Shown: positions 50,895 through 59,342, counted from the first letter of the stretch. The stretch: 64,000 bases of DNA from Bacillus sp. OV166 (GCF_900177675.1 NZ_FXWM01000001.1:5217001-5281000); one strand, 5' to 3'. Notes: a model not told the origin generated them from the letters alone. Numbers and translations: made by a program.

Positions 50895-51851
50895 CTATTT
50901 TTTAAAAGAATAATTTTCACATACTTCGTCAAGTGCTTTCAATACATCGTCCACTTCGTTCCAAGAATAGATGGATGCTCCTGATGCAAGTGGATGCCCC
51001 CCGCCTTTGAACTTCCTTGCGACTCCATTGATGACAGGACCCTTTGAACGCAGACGTACCCTTATCTGTTCGGCTTCCTCGATGAAGAAAACCCACGCCT
51101 TTATTCCTTTTACATTTCCTAATGTTCCAACTAAGAGGGATGCCTCTGCGGGTTTTGCATTGTATTCTTGTAATAGTTCTTTTGTTAGCTTAACGGAGGC
51201 AACACCGTTATTCTGTAACTCAAAATTTTGGAGTATAAAACCGTTTAATTTAATGATATTGGTATCCAATTCATACATCTTGTCAAATAGCTCAGTCCGT
51301 GAAAAATTGTAATGAATTAATTCCCCAGCATACCCCAGTGTTTTTTCCGTCGTACTCGGAAAAAGAAATCTTCCAGTATCACCGACAATTCCAGCGTATA
51401 ACAATCTCGCTGCTGCATCATTCATTTTTAGCCCTTTGTCTTTTCCGTTTAAATAAAATTCATAAATCATTTCGCTGCACGAGCTAGCGCTTGTATCCAC
51501 CCATAATAAATCACCATACGGGTCCTCATTTGGATGATGATCAATTTTTATTAACTTTTCACCCAGAGAATAACGCTTGTCACAAATCCTTTCAGCATTT
51601 GCGGTATCACAAACGATCACTAATGCACCCTTATATACTTCATCTTCAATCACATCAAGCCTGCGCATGTAATGAAGGGTTGGTTCCTCTAGACCAACGG
51701 CATAAATCTTTTTATTCGGGTAGGATTCTTGAAGAATCGCTGCCAATCCACCTTGTGAACCGTAGGCATCAGGATCTGGACGGACGTGACGATGAATAAT
51801 GATGGTTTCAAATTGTTCAATCTCTGCTAAAATCTGCTCAATCATGTGCAA
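50895..51851 (-). CDS. nrnA: Bifunctional oligoribonuclease / pAp phosphatase NrnA
   Basis: A DHH/DHHA1 phosphoesterase that degrades nanoRNAs and converts pAp to AMP. The 318 residues show the metal motifs HRHVRPDPDAYGSQ (with H and D), VCDTANAERI, LIKIDHHPNEDP (the DHH motif) and GDTGRF, then the DHHA1 domain ending in GGGHPLASGASIYSW. B. subtilis NrnA (YtqI) is 313 residues and lies at the same place. The N-terminus MHMIEQI offers two close starts. Confidence 0.95.
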   Translation of the reverse strand: MHMIEQILAEIEQFETIIIHRHVRPDPDAYGSQGGLAAILQESYPNKKIYAVGLEEPTLHYMRRLDVIEDEVYKGALVIVCDTANAERICDKRYSLGEKLIKIDHHPNEDPYGDLLWVDTSASSCSEMIYEFYLNGKDKGLKMNDAAARLLYAGIVGDTGRFLFPSTTEKTLGYAGELIHYNFSRTELFDKMYELDTNIIKLNGFILQNFELQNNGVASVKLTKELLQEYNAKPAEASLLVGTLGNVKGIKAWVFFIEEAEQIRVRLRSKGPVINGVARKFKGGGHPLASGASIYSWNEVDDVLKALDEVCENYSFKK

Positions 51852-51942
51852 TGCTCCTTTACCAACTAATAAACCAAATGTGGTATTTTTTTGTTTTTAC
51901 AGTTACAATAATAGAAGATTTTCTATACTTGGAGGAAATAAT

Positions 51943-52254
51943 ATGTTTGTACTGGTTGTATTAATTGCTATACTATTTGCTTTCTATCTATTTTATAAAA
52001 CAAAATACTTCAGAAGCAACCGTTTAGTAGAAAAGAAATGGCTTGCTGCTAAATCAAATATTGCCTTAGGGCTTTTTGTCTTTTTATTTGGAGTTAATCA
52101 CATGCTATTTATTTCCGAAACAACGGTTATGTATATAGTTGCCGCAGTATTTATTGTTTATGGAGCACTATTTAGCTGGATCGGTTTCAAAAAATATAAA
52201 CATTACCTTCCATTCGCAATCGAGGAAGCAAAAAATTTTGAACTGCAAAAATAA
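51943..52254 (+). CDS. ytpI: YtpI family membrane protein
   Basis: A 103-residue protein with three hydrophobic helices (about 2-17, 36-53 and 59-79) and a charged loop FYKTKYFRSNRLVEKKW after helix 1. It matches Bacillus YtpI in length and position between nrnA and ytoI. I start at ATG 51943, 7 bp after GGAGG; the frame is open further upstream, but that part overlaps nrnA. Function is unknown. Confidence 0.88.
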   Translation: MFVLVVLIAILFAFYLFYKTKYFRSNRLVEKKWLAAKSNIALGLFVFLFGVNHMLFISETTVMYIVAAVFIVYGALFSWIGFKKYKHYLPFAIEEAKNFELQK

Positions 52255-52257
52255 ATA

Positions 52258-52297
52258 TAGAAGCCGCTTCTCCATTGGTGAAGCGGCTTTTTTAAAG
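52258..52297 (+). terminator. ytpI terminator
   Basis: AAGCCGCTTC-TCCATTGGT-GAAGCGGCTT followed by T6. Confidence 0.9.
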
Positions 52298-52314
52298 TAT
52301 ATAACTTTGATAAT

Positions 52315-52373
52315 TGTCCAGCTCCAGCGCCCAGCGGCTAGTGTACTTCGCTAAACAGGCGCTTCCGCTTTTC
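52315..52373. repeat. Dispersed repeat family A, short copy 7
   Basis: TGTCCAGCTCCAGCGCCC, a 25-bp middle and AGGCGCTTCCGCTTTTCT. Both family A ends are present, in reverse orientation, touching the ytoI stop codon. Confidence 0.8.
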
Positions 52374-53692
52374 TAGTTCCTATCAAGCAATTGACACATC
52401 ATCATTGCTTTTCCAACTAATATTCCTTCATTGAAAACTTCTACATCCACTTTTCCAAATTTACGTCCAACTTCAAGTACTTTCGGATAAATTTCTAATA
52501 CACTCTCCATTTGAACAGGTTTAATAAAGTATATAGTCATATTTTCAACGACAAGATCGCCTTTTTTATAGCTCCGTAATACCCGGTTTGCTGCATCAGA
52601 GACAATCGTTGTAAACACACCGTAAGAGATTGTTCCAAGTTGGTTGGTCATTTGTGGGGTTACTTCGCAAGAGTAAACCTCTTCTCCTTTTGCTTTTCCC
52701 TGCATTAATACCATTTGATTTGTAACGATATCGTCGAGAGTTTCCCCGACCTGTGGCTGCCGCTGGTTCATTTGTAATGCTTTTAAAACATCCTGCCTGC
52801 TAATAATACCTTCCAAACGGTTTGAGTCATCTGTAACAGGAAGTACTTCAATTCCTTCCCAGACCATGGTATGTGCAGTTGAAGCCACACTTGTCTTCCC
52901 ATTTACCGACATGGGGTGCTTGGTCATAATTTTATCGATGGATGCTTCTAAATCCTGACCTAAAATGTCCTTACTTGTCACCATCCCTTGAATCTTCATG
53001 TTTTGGTCAACAACTGGGTAGCGGCTGTGTGCAGTTTCTTGATTAAATTCATGCCATTTTGACACCCTATCCGACGTTTTTAGATAAAAAGTATCAGCAA
53101 GAGGGGTTAAAATATCTTCGACTAAAATAATTTCTTTTTTGATTAATTGGTCATAAATCGCCCGGTTAATCATGGTTGCGACCGTAAACGTATCATAGCT
53201 CGTTGAAATGACCGGTATTTCTAGTTTATCTGCTAGCTTTTTGATATGATCGTCAGCATCAAATCCACCGGTTATGAGCACAGCGGCTCCAGCTTTTAAA
53301 GCAAGTTCATGCGCCTGAGTCCGGTTCCCGACTATTAATAGGTTACCAGCCTCAGTATAGCGCATCATGGCTTCTAATTTCATGGCACCAATAACAAATT
53401 TATTTAGGGTTTTATGCAAGCCCGTTCTTCCGCCCAATACCTGACCATCAACAATATTTACTACCTCAGCAAAAGTAAGTTTTTCAATATTCTCTTTCTT
53501 TTTCCGTTCTATTCTAATCGTTCCAACTCGTTCGATGGTACTTACATATCCTTTGTTTTCCGCTTCTTTAATCGCACGGTAGGCTGTACCTTCACTGACA
53601 GACATCGCCTTGGCAATTTGTCTGACAGATATCTTTTCTCCAATAGGGAGACGATCAATATATTGTAATATTTGTTCATGCTTAGTGGCCAA
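52373..53692 (-). CDS. ytoI: CBS/DRTGG/hot-dog domain regulator YtoI
   Basis: A 439-residue multidomain protein. An N-terminal winged helix (about 1-60, KISVRQIAKAMSVSEGTAYRAIKEA) is followed by a DRTGG-type domain (about 70-180, NKFVIGAMKLEAMM; LLIVGNRTQAHELAL). Next come two CBS repeats (about 185-305, likely adenine-nucleotide binding) and a C-terminal hot-dog thioesterase-like domain (about 320-430). The start TTG 53692 matches the B. subtilis start (MATKHEQIL); an in-frame GTG lies three codons earlier. The regulatory target is unknown. Confidence 0.92.
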   Translation of the reverse strand: MATKHEQILQYIDRLPIGEKISVRQIAKAMSVSEGTAYRAIKEAENKGYVSTIERVGTIRIERKKKENIEKLTFAEVVNIVDGQVLGGRTGLHKTLNKFVIGAMKLEAMMRYTEAGNLLIVGNRTQAHELALKAGAAVLITGGFDADDHIKKLADKLEIPVISTSYDTFTVATMINRAIYDQLIKKEIILVEDILTPLADTFYLKTSDRVSKWHEFNQETAHSRYPVVDQNMKIQGMVTSKDILGQDLEASIDKIMTKHPMSVNGKTSVASTAHTMVWEGIEVLPVTDDSNRLEGIISRQDVLKALQMNQRQPQVGETLDDIVTNQMVLMQGKAKGEEVYSCEVTPQMTNQLGTISYGVFTTIVSDAANRVLRSYKKGDLVVENMTIYFIKPVQMESVLEIYPKVLEVGRKFGKVDVEVFNEGILVGKAMMMCQLLDRN

Positions 53693-53816
53693 GACCTTCA
53701 CCCTTTATAGTCAAATTCCAATTATTCTATTTAGAATAACCCGGATTACATATAATTTTTATTATAGAGTGTTGAAAGCCTTGATTCAATGTGGATTCTC
53801 ACATTACTCTTAATTC

Positions 53817-54056
53817 TCAATGATAGAACCTAGATTTCTTCCTAGATCGTCGCTCCGATTGAAGTTTATGTCCTTGCTTTTTGGGGCTATAAAGAAGGCC
53901 AGTAAGATTTCCAGCGATAACGATTAAGGCAAATGAGAGCCAGGCTAATGAAAATATCCCTTGAGCCCCATCAGCATAAATCGATAATCTTGGTGCTCCA
54001 TAATAAAGCAAGATGCCACAGAGTAACAGGCAAAGTAAATATCTGTTCTTTTTCAA
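53817..54056 (-). CDS. Small two-helix membrane protein, hypothetical
   Basis: 79 residues, no family recognised. It has two hydrophobic segments (about 6-20, YLLCLLLCGILLYYG, and 37-56, SLAWLSFALIVIAGNLTGLLY) joined by a short outside loop. A strongly basic tail follows (KKQGHKLQSERRSRKKSRF), predicted to be cytoplasmic. GGGGAGG lies before the ATG. It stands alone between ytoI and the MBL-fold hydrolase gene, all on the minus strand. Confidence 0.7.
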   Translation of the reverse strand: MKKNRYLLCLLLCGILLYYGAPRLSIYADGAQGIFSLAWLSFALIVIAGNLTGLLYSPKKQGHKLQSERRSRKKSRFYH

Positions 54057-54140
54057 TTTTATTTCCTCCCCCTAAAAGACTGCTTGTTCCATATTTATGC
54101 ATAGTGGAGGGAAAAAAGTATGTAAATCACCCAAGATCAA

Positions 54141-54821
54141 TTAAATTTCGATGGCTTCGCCTGGTTGGAGTACTTTACCATTTTTATCTTCCAGCAACTC
54201 AATAAACTTGAACGGGTCTTGTTTGATTGGCGGGAAGGTATTGTAGTGGATCGGCACAACTGTTTTAGCTTTTAACAGCATGGCTGCGTATGCTGCATCT
54301 TCAGGCCCCATTGTAAAATTATCACCTATGGGCAGGAAGGCTACTTCAATCGGATGGCGCTCACCAATCAACTTCATATCTGAAAATAACCCCGTATCAC
54401 CAGCATGATAAATCGTCTTTCCTTCATTCATAAATAAGATTCCAGCAGGCATGCCGCAATAGATGAGTTCATTATTTTCTGTTGTAAAGCTTGATCCATG
54501 AAAGGCCTGAGTTAGTTTAACTTTGCCAAACTCAAATTGATGGGCACCACCAATGTGCATGCCATGGGTATTAACTCCCTGCCAGCTTAAGTAGGTAGAT
54601 ATTTCGTGGTTAGCAACGACAAGGGAGTTATTTTTCTTTGCCAGCTCGACCGTATCCCCGACATGGTCATTGTGACCATGCGATAAAATAATGACATCTG
54701 GTCTTAGTTCCTCCACTTTCAAGTCCGTCAATTGATTACCATTTATGAAGGGGTCAATTAAGATGGTTTTCCCGTTTGTTTGAATTTGTACAACTGAATG
54801 TCCATGATACGAAATTTTCAT
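54141..54821 (-). CDS. ytkL: UPF0173 metallo-beta-lactamase-fold hydrolase (YtkL type)
   Basis: A cytoplasmic MBL-fold metal-dependent hydrolase, 226 residues. Metal ligands are in LSHGHNDHVGDTVEL (HxHxDH), then NHEIS, a further His/Asp in YHAGDTGLFSDM, and PIHYNTFPPIKQDPFKFIE at the end. This matches the UPF0173 pattern. B. subtilis YtkL is the same length. The substrate is unknown. It is divergent from the M24 peptidase gene. Confidence 0.93.
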   Translation of the reverse strand: MKISYHGHSVVQIQTNGKTILIDPFINGNQLTDLKVEELRPDVIILSHGHNDHVGDTVELAKKNNSLVVANHEISTYLSWQGVNTHGMHIGGAHQFEFGKVKLTQAFHGSSFTTENNELIYCGMPAGILFMNEGKTIYHAGDTGLFSDMKLIGERHPIEVAFLPIGDNFTMGPEDAAYAAMLLKAKTVVPIHYNTFPPIKQDPFKFIELLEDKNGKVLQPGEAIEI

Positions 54822-55011
54822 TAGACTTGCTCCTCTCGGTTTTCATATAGTATATACTTCCATACAATAACTGTAATTCCTTCCATATCTCTAGTTTAAT
54901 CCTAATATATTGATTTTAAGCAAGGAGAAGTAAAAGGTGGTCAGTTAGTTTACATTTCAAGTTTTAATTGATAATCTCATCATAGGACATGAATTACATA
55001 GGGGGAGTAAA

Positions 55012-56109
55012 ATGAATCAGCGATTAACTAAGCTTCAAACATGGATGAGAGAAAACGATATTGAAGTTAGCTTCCTAACCTCATCAGAGAATGTATTTTA
55101 TTTAAGCGGATATTACACCAATCCACATGAACGCTTGCTTGCACTGGCTGTTTTTCAGACGCACGAGCCATTCCTTGTCTGCCCTGGAATGGAAGTCCAT
55201 GATGCCAAACGTTCTGGCTGGGACTATGAAATTCTCGGCTATAGCGACATTGACAATCCATGGGAAATGATTCTAAATTCCATCAATAAAAGAATAAACC
55301 ATGTGGCAAAAGCAGCTATTGAAAAAGAGCATATGAATGTGGAACGTTATGAACAACTCTCAAAGTTATTCCCGCAGGCATCATTTGTTTCTGCAGAAGA
55401 AAAGTTACAAATACTTCGCATGATTAAAGATGCCAAGGAATTAAAAATTATTGAAGAGGCCTGTGCCCTTGCCGATTACGCAGTTGAATTCGGTGCTAGT
55501 GAAATCAAGGAAGGCAAAACGGAGTTGGAAATACTTAATGCCTTAGAATACGCCCTAAAACAAAAGGGTGTGACCGAAATGTCGTTTTCGACAATGGTGC
55601 TTACTGGGGCAAATGCAGCTTCCCCTCATGGAAACCCTGGAGAAACAAAAATTCAAAAAGGCGATCTTGTTTTATTTGATTTGGGAGTGGTCGTTGACAG
55701 GTATTGTTCTGATATCACTAGAACGGTTGCTTATGGGGACATTAATGACAAGCAAAAGGAAATCTATGACACCGTATTAAAAGCCCAGCTTGCTGCCATT
55801 GAAGCAAGCAAACCAGGGGTTCGTGCAGCCGAAGTGGACTTAACTGCCCGTCGAATCATTGCTGAAGCCGGATTCGGAGAGTATTTTCCACACCGCCTTG
55901 GGCATGGCCTCGGGATAAGCGTGCATGAATACCCATCTCTAACCGAGACAAATGACCTTATTATTGAAGAAGGTATGGTATACACGATTGAACCAGGTAT
56001 CTATGTACCAAATGTGGCTGGTGTTCGCATTGAAGACGATTTGTTTATTACCGCAGACGGGGCAAAGGTCCTAACAAAATTCCCAAAAGAGTTACAGATC
56101 ATTAAATAA
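55012..56109 (+). CDS. M24 family Xaa-Pro dipeptidase
   Basis: A dimetal peptidase that releases residues next to proline. The 365 residues include a creatinase-like N-domain (1-125) and a pita-bread catalytic domain. The metal ligands fall in order: DLGVVVDRYCSDITRTV (two Asp), HRLGHGLGISVHEYP (His), EEGMVYTIEPGIYVP (Glu) and VRIEDDLFIT (Glu). GGGGGAG precedes the ATG. No signal peptide is visible. It could be annotated as PepQ, but more than one paralogue is usual in Bacillus, so I leave the symbol empty. Confidence 0.92.
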   Translation: MNQRLTKLQTWMRENDIEVSFLTSSENVFYLSGYYTNPHERLLALAVFQTHEPFLVCPGMEVHDAKRSGWDYEILGYSDIDNPWEMILNSINKRINHVAKAAIEKEHMNVERYEQLSKLFPQASFVSAEEKLQILRMIKDAKELKIIEEACALADYAVEFGASEIKEGKTELEILNALEYALKQKGVTEMSFSTMVLTGANAASPHGNPGETKIQKGDLVLFDLGVVVDRYCSDITRTVAYGDINDKQKEIYDTVLKAQLAAIEASKPGVRAAEVDLTARRIIAEAGFGEYFPHRLGHGLGISVHEYPSLTETNDLIIEEGMVYTIEPGIYVPNVAGVRIEDDLFITADGAKVLTKFPKELQIIK

Positions 56110-56131
56110 TTTCTTTTGGACTTTTTTTACA

Positions 56132-56160
56132 TTGAAATCTGTGAAGAGTTGATATATTAT
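56132..56160 (+). promoter_or_regulatory. Sigma-A promoter of the 6S-like RNA
   Basis: TTGAAA (56132-56137), 17 bp, TATTAT (56155-56160). The predicted start near 56167 coincides with the 5' arm of the closing helix. Confidence 0.7.
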
Positions 56161-56167
56161 ATAAATA

Positions 56168-56358
56168 CAAGCTGCGTTGTTCGTAGTCATAATAAAGTTT
56201 TAACCTTTAAGCTGTAAAAGGGAGTTTAACCATTGGAGCTCGAATGACAAGCCTCTGTCTATAAGACCTGGAGGACATGCAGAAAAGTTTCTGAGAACAC
56301 CCACTTTGAGGAGTGGTGGTTTAAAACTTTCTTATATTAATACGGCAAATGCGGCTAC
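56168..56358 (+). ncRNA. Structured non-coding RNA, probable 6S RNA
   Basis: The gap has no protein-coding signal but a long rod-like fold. GCTGCGTTGTTCGTA (56171 on) pairs with TACGGCAAATGCGGC (56341-56355). Further in, AAAGTTTTAACC pairs with GGTTTAAAACTTT, leaving a large internal loop and a terminal hairpin region (CCCACTTTGAGGAGTGG among others). A good promoter and an intrinsic terminator bound a transcript of about 200-245 nt. Size, closing helix and central bubble fit 6S RNA, which binds the sigma-A RNA polymerase. The assignment is by architecture, not alignment. Confidence 0.6.
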
Positions 56359-56370
56359 ATATTTAGTTTT

Positions 56371-56411
56371 ATAAAACCAGTTCCTTTTTAGGAGCTGGTT
56401 TTATTTTTATT
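56371..56411 (+). terminator. Terminator of the 6S-like RNA
   Basis: ATAAAACCAG-TTCC / GGAG-CTGGTTTTAT followed by TTTTTAT. Confidence 0.85.
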
Positions 56412-56470
56412 AAATGCTTTGTTAATAATTTTAGACTTTTTACGCCAAATGTGCCCAATTTCAAAGTTCC

Positions 56471-56546
56471 TGGCTCTTTTCAGTCACGTAGAACCTCTCT
56501 ACGTTACCCTTTTCTCTGGTACTGGCTCTTTTCGGGCACGTAGAAT
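56471..56546. repeat. 52-bp period repeat, about one and a half units (array 5)
   Basis: TGGCTCTTTTCAGTCACGTAGAA at 56471 recurs with two changes at 56523, an offset of exactly 52 bp. Between them ACGTAGA-ACCTC-TCTACGT forms an inverted repeat. The site lies in the convergent gap between the 6S-like RNA and ald. Confidence 0.7.
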
Positions 56547-56562
56547 CACCCTTTATAAAAAG

Positions 56563-56594
56563 GAGGAGGGACATATCCGTCCCTCCTCCTTGCT
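56563..56594 (-). terminator. ald terminator
   Basis: AAGGAGGAGGGAC-GGATAT-GTCCCTCCTCCTT followed by TTTATA on the minus strand; a very stable 13-bp stem. Confidence 0.92.
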
Positions 56595-56603
56595 AGTTAA
56601 TCA

Positions 56604-57722
56604 TTATTTTTCCAACAATGTTTTGGTATCTAAAAATCCAAGCCCGTGTGCGTCTGCGACTGCTTCATAAGTCACATACCCGCCTAGTGTGTTGATACCC
56701 TTCAATAATGCTTCATTGCTGAGACATGCTTGTTTGTACCCCTTGTTGGCAATTTGAACCGCATATGGTACGGTTACGTTTGTTAGCGCAATGGTTGATG
56801 TTCTTGGTACTGCACCAGGCATATTGGCAACAGCATAATGGACAACATCATGCTTCACATAAGTTGGATTATCATGAGTAGTAATCCGATCAGTTGTTTC
56901 AAAAATTCCACCTTGGTCGATTGCAATATCGACAACGACACTGCCAGGTTTCATGGATTGAATCATCGCTTCCGTTACAAGTTTCGGTGCTTTCGCCCCT
57001 GGAATAAGAACAGCACCAATGACCAAATCCGACTCCCTTACAGCTTCGGCAATATTATAAGGATTGGACATTAAGGTTGTCACATCGGATCCAAAAATAT
57101 CATCTAATTGACGAAGTCGATCTGGATTTAAATCAATAATGGTCACTTTTGCGCCTAAACCAATCGCCATTTTAGCCGCATTCGTTCCAGCCACACCGCC
57201 GCCAATAATAGTTACTGTTCCTCTTTGGACTCCTGGGACTCCGGATAGAAGAATACCCATCCCTCCATGAACCTTCTCAAGGAATTGAGCACCAATTTGA
57301 GCAGCCATTCTTCCAGCGACCTCACTCATCGGTGTTAATAATGGTAAACTTCTATTAGGTAACTGAACCGTTTCATAGGCTATACCCACTACTTTTTTAT
57401 CAATCAATGCTTTGGTTAATTCTGGTTCAGGTGCAAGATGTAAGTATGTAAATAATATTAAGCCTTCTCGGAAGTATTTATATTCGCTAGGAAGCGGTTC
57501 TTTAACCTTCATCACCATTTCCATGGACCATGCTTCTTCTGCTGTATCTACTAATTTCGCACCAGCAGTTTCATAATCCTCATTTAAAAAACCTGAGCCT
57601 AGCCCTGCTCCTTTTTCAATAAAAACCTCATGACCAAATTTCACCAAATTGACCACTCCAGCAGGTGTCATGGCTACACGGTTTTCATTATTTTTGATTT
57701 CCGTAGGTACTCCGATCCGCAT
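56604..57722 (-). CDS. ald: Alanine dehydrogenase
   Basis: Reversibly deaminates L-alanine to pyruvate with NAD; it is needed for alanine use and efficient sporulation in Bacillus. The 372 residues begin MRIGVPTEIKNNENRVAMTP. FTYLHLAPEPELTKAL carries the active-site His, and VTIIGGGVAGTNAAKMAIGLGAKVTIIDLN is the NAD fold. VVVDIAIDQGGIFETTD and the PGAVPRTSTIALTN loop follow. Length and motifs are standard. It stands alone with its own terminator. Confidence 0.96.
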   Translation of the reverse strand: MRIGVPTEIKNNENRVAMTPAGVVNLVKFGHEVFIEKGAGLGSGFLNEDYETAGAKLVDTAEEAWSMEMVMKVKEPLPSEYKYFREGLILFTYLHLAPEPELTKALIDKKVVGIAYETVQLPNRSLPLLTPMSEVAGRMAAQIGAQFLEKVHGGMGILLSGVPGVQRGTVTIIGGGVAGTNAAKMAIGLGAKVTIIDLNPDRLRQLDDIFGSDVTTLMSNPYNIAEAVRESDLVIGAVLIPGAKAPKLVTEAMIQSMKPGSVVVDIAIDQGGIFETTDRITTHDNPTYVKHDVVHYAVANMPGAVPRTSTIALTNVTVPYAVQIANKGYKQACLSNEALLKGINTLGGYVTYEAVADAHGLGFLDTKTLLEK

Positions 57723-57841
57723 GTGTTTCCCTCCAAGTATTATTATTCATAGAAAAATAGACCATGCCAATTTTATTATAACCTTTTTCATCCTAGTTGA
57801 TGATAACAAATAGTCATTTGATTTCCACAAAAAAATATAGC

Positions 57842-57867
57842 AAAAGCTTTGCCGATTATGGCAAAGC
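57842..57867 (-). terminator. Terminator after the glycine-rich protein gene
   Basis: GGCTTTGCC-ATAATC-GGCAAAGC followed by TTTTGC and a further T run. Confidence 0.8.
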
Positions 57868-57885
57868 CTATGTTTTTATGATTCA

Positions 57886-58296
57886 TTAATAATAAGGATA
57901 ATAAGGGTATGGGTATGGGTATGGCGGATAGTAAGGATATCCGTAACCATATCCGTAGCCTGGAGATAATAAGGCACCTGCAGCTAACCCAGTTAAGAAT
58001 GGGAACCCGAATCCAAATCCAAATGGTCTGCCAAAGCCAAATCCAAATGGTCTGCCGAATCCACCAAATCCAAATCCTGGACGACCGAAACCACCAAATC
58101 CAAATCCTGGACGACCAAATCCACCAAATCCAAATCCTGGACGGCCGAATCCACCAAATCCAAATCCTGGACGGCCAAATCCACCAAAGTGTCCGAAACC
58201 TCCGTGACCGAATCCACCATGAATCCTTTCATCTGCAGGATTCACATCATAGTGCAAATCAATGTTATTAGGCATTCCATACATTTCTGTACTCAT
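57886..58296 (-). CDS. Gly/Phe/Tyr-rich repeat protein, possible spore coat or surface protein
   Basis: A low-complexity protein of about 136 residues. After a normal N-terminus (MSTEMYGMPNNIDLHYDVNP), residues 25-95 are tandem GFGGFGRPGF units encoded by near-identical 30-bp repeats. The tail is rich in Tyr, Pro and Gly (YGYGYPYYPP). I start at ATG 58296, after GGAGGAG; the ORF extends eleven codons further without support. Similar proteins in Bacillus are often spore coat or exosporium components, but no motif here proves it. Repeat number is likely to vary between strains. Confidence 0.75.
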   Translation of the reverse strand: MSTEMYGMPNNIDLHYDVNPADERIHGGFGHGGFGHFGGFGRPGFGFGGFGRPGFGFGGFGRPGFGFGGFGRPGFGFGGFGRPFGFGFGRPFGFGFGFPFLTGLAAGALLSPGYGYGYGYPYYPPYPYPYPYYPYY

Positions 58297-58437
58297 AATT
58301 CTCCTCCTCATTCTAATTAAATGACACACTAAAGAATATGCATATACAAAAACATATTCTTGGGTATTTGCCCGTATTTACAAAAATTCCAAGACATTTG
58401 TCCAAGAACAAGAGGCACAAGTGCCTTCTAATTCAAT

Positions 58438-58470
58438 AAAAAAAACTGTCCCTTATTTAGGACAGTCCCA
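58438..58470 (-). terminator. Terminator after the 52-residue gene
   Basis: GGGACTGTCC-TAAATAA-GGGACAGTTTTTTTT: a strong stem with T8 just past the stop at 58485. Confidence 0.85.
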
Positions 58471-58484
58471 CATTACTACACCAT

Positions 58485-58643
58485 TTAACTCTCAGTACCA
58501 GCAAAATCATTACTTTCAGCAAGTGCTGTTCCTTCGCCAATAAAACCACTATTATACGAATTCATAATTTGTTGGCTTACTTCAATCGTACCCTTTTCGT
58601 CAAACTCAAACAAATACTTTTTATTCTGGTCATGGTTTACCAT
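58485..58643 (-). CDS. Small hypothetical protein (52 aa)
   Basis: No family recognised. It is soluble and acidic, starting MVNHDQNKKYLFEFDEKGTI and ending in an acidic, Glu/Ser/Thr-rich tail. AAAGGAG lies 8 bp before the ATG and a strong terminator follows, so a real short gene is likely. An in-frame extension of 18 codons upstream crosses the ribosome binding site and was rejected. It neighbours the repeat protein gene (same strand) and the universal stress protein gene (divergent). Confidence 0.65.
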   Translation of the reverse strand: MVNHDQNKKYLFEFDEKGTIEVSQQIMNSYNSGFIGEGTALAESNDFAGTES

Positions 58644-58748
58644 CCGACAATCTCCTTTCCTTTGTAAACTACCTTTATATTGTTCGAAAAATTGCAACAG
58701 TTATTCCTTGTTAAATAATGTATAATTTAAGTAAGGAGATGATAAATC

Positions 58749-59201
58749 ATGGGACTTCAATATCAGAATATTTTAGTCGCTATTGATGGGTCAAAAGAAG
58801 CAGATTGGGCTTTTAAAAAGGGAATTGAAATTGCCAAAAGAAATGATGCCACCCTATTATTAGTCCATGTTATTGACACTAGGACGTTTACATTAATTGA
58901 GGCTTACGATACAGTTATTGGTGATCGGGCAGAAAAGCTTGCAAAAGATATGCTTGAAAATTATCTAAAACAAGCGGAGGATGCAGGATTAACAAAAGTG
59001 CAATATGAAATAGACTACGGCTCTCCTAAAATAAGAATTCCTAGAGATCTGGCTAAGAAACACAATGTTGATTTAATTCTCTGCGGTGCTACTGGATTAA
59101 ATGTAGTGGAAAGGTTCTTTATCGGCAGTGTTTCTGAACATATCACCCGATATGCAGCTTGTGACGTTCTCGTCGTACGCACAGACAAAGATTCCGAATA
59201 A
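58749..59201 (+). CDS. Universal stress protein (UspA family)
   Basis: A 150-residue single-domain Usp with an ATP-binding-type fold. It begins YQNILVAIDGSKEADWAFKKG, has the LLLVHVIDTRT strand, and ends with the nucleotide-binding pattern LILCGATGLNVVERFFIGSVSEHITRYAACDVLVV (G-2x-G-9x-G-S). It is cytoplasmic. TAAGGAGATG precedes the ATG, and a TATAAT-like element lies about 18 bp upstream of that. It is monocistronic with a terminator. Its exact stress role is unknown. Confidence 0.92.
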   Translation: MGLQYQNILVAIDGSKEADWAFKKGIEIAKRNDATLLLVHVIDTRTFTLIEAYDTVIGDRAEKLAKDMLENYLKQAEDAGLTKVQYEIDYGSPKIRIPRDLAKKHNVDLILCGATGLNVVERFFIGSVSEHITRYAACDVLVVRTDKDSE

Positions 59202-59216
59202 ATATGAAGTTTTCAA

Positions 59217-59252
59217 AAGCACGCAGCAATGATGCTTCGTGCTTTTTTATAC
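59217..59252 (+). terminator. Universal stress protein gene terminator
   Basis: AAGCACGCAGCA / GCTTCGTGCTT with loop ATGAT, followed by T6. Confidence 0.85.
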
Positions 59253-59342
59253 ACTAAATTTACCTTAAAAATAGGTTTGTAGAGAATGGTTTATATATGT
59301 ATAGTATAATAAAATACTAATAAACAGATTGGAGGCAACTAT

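Noticed and set aside
57909..58271. 120-codon frame opposite the glycine-rich gene
   Set aside because: It is a by-product of the repeat coding sequence read on the other strand; the minus-strand frame has the ribosome binding site and terminator.
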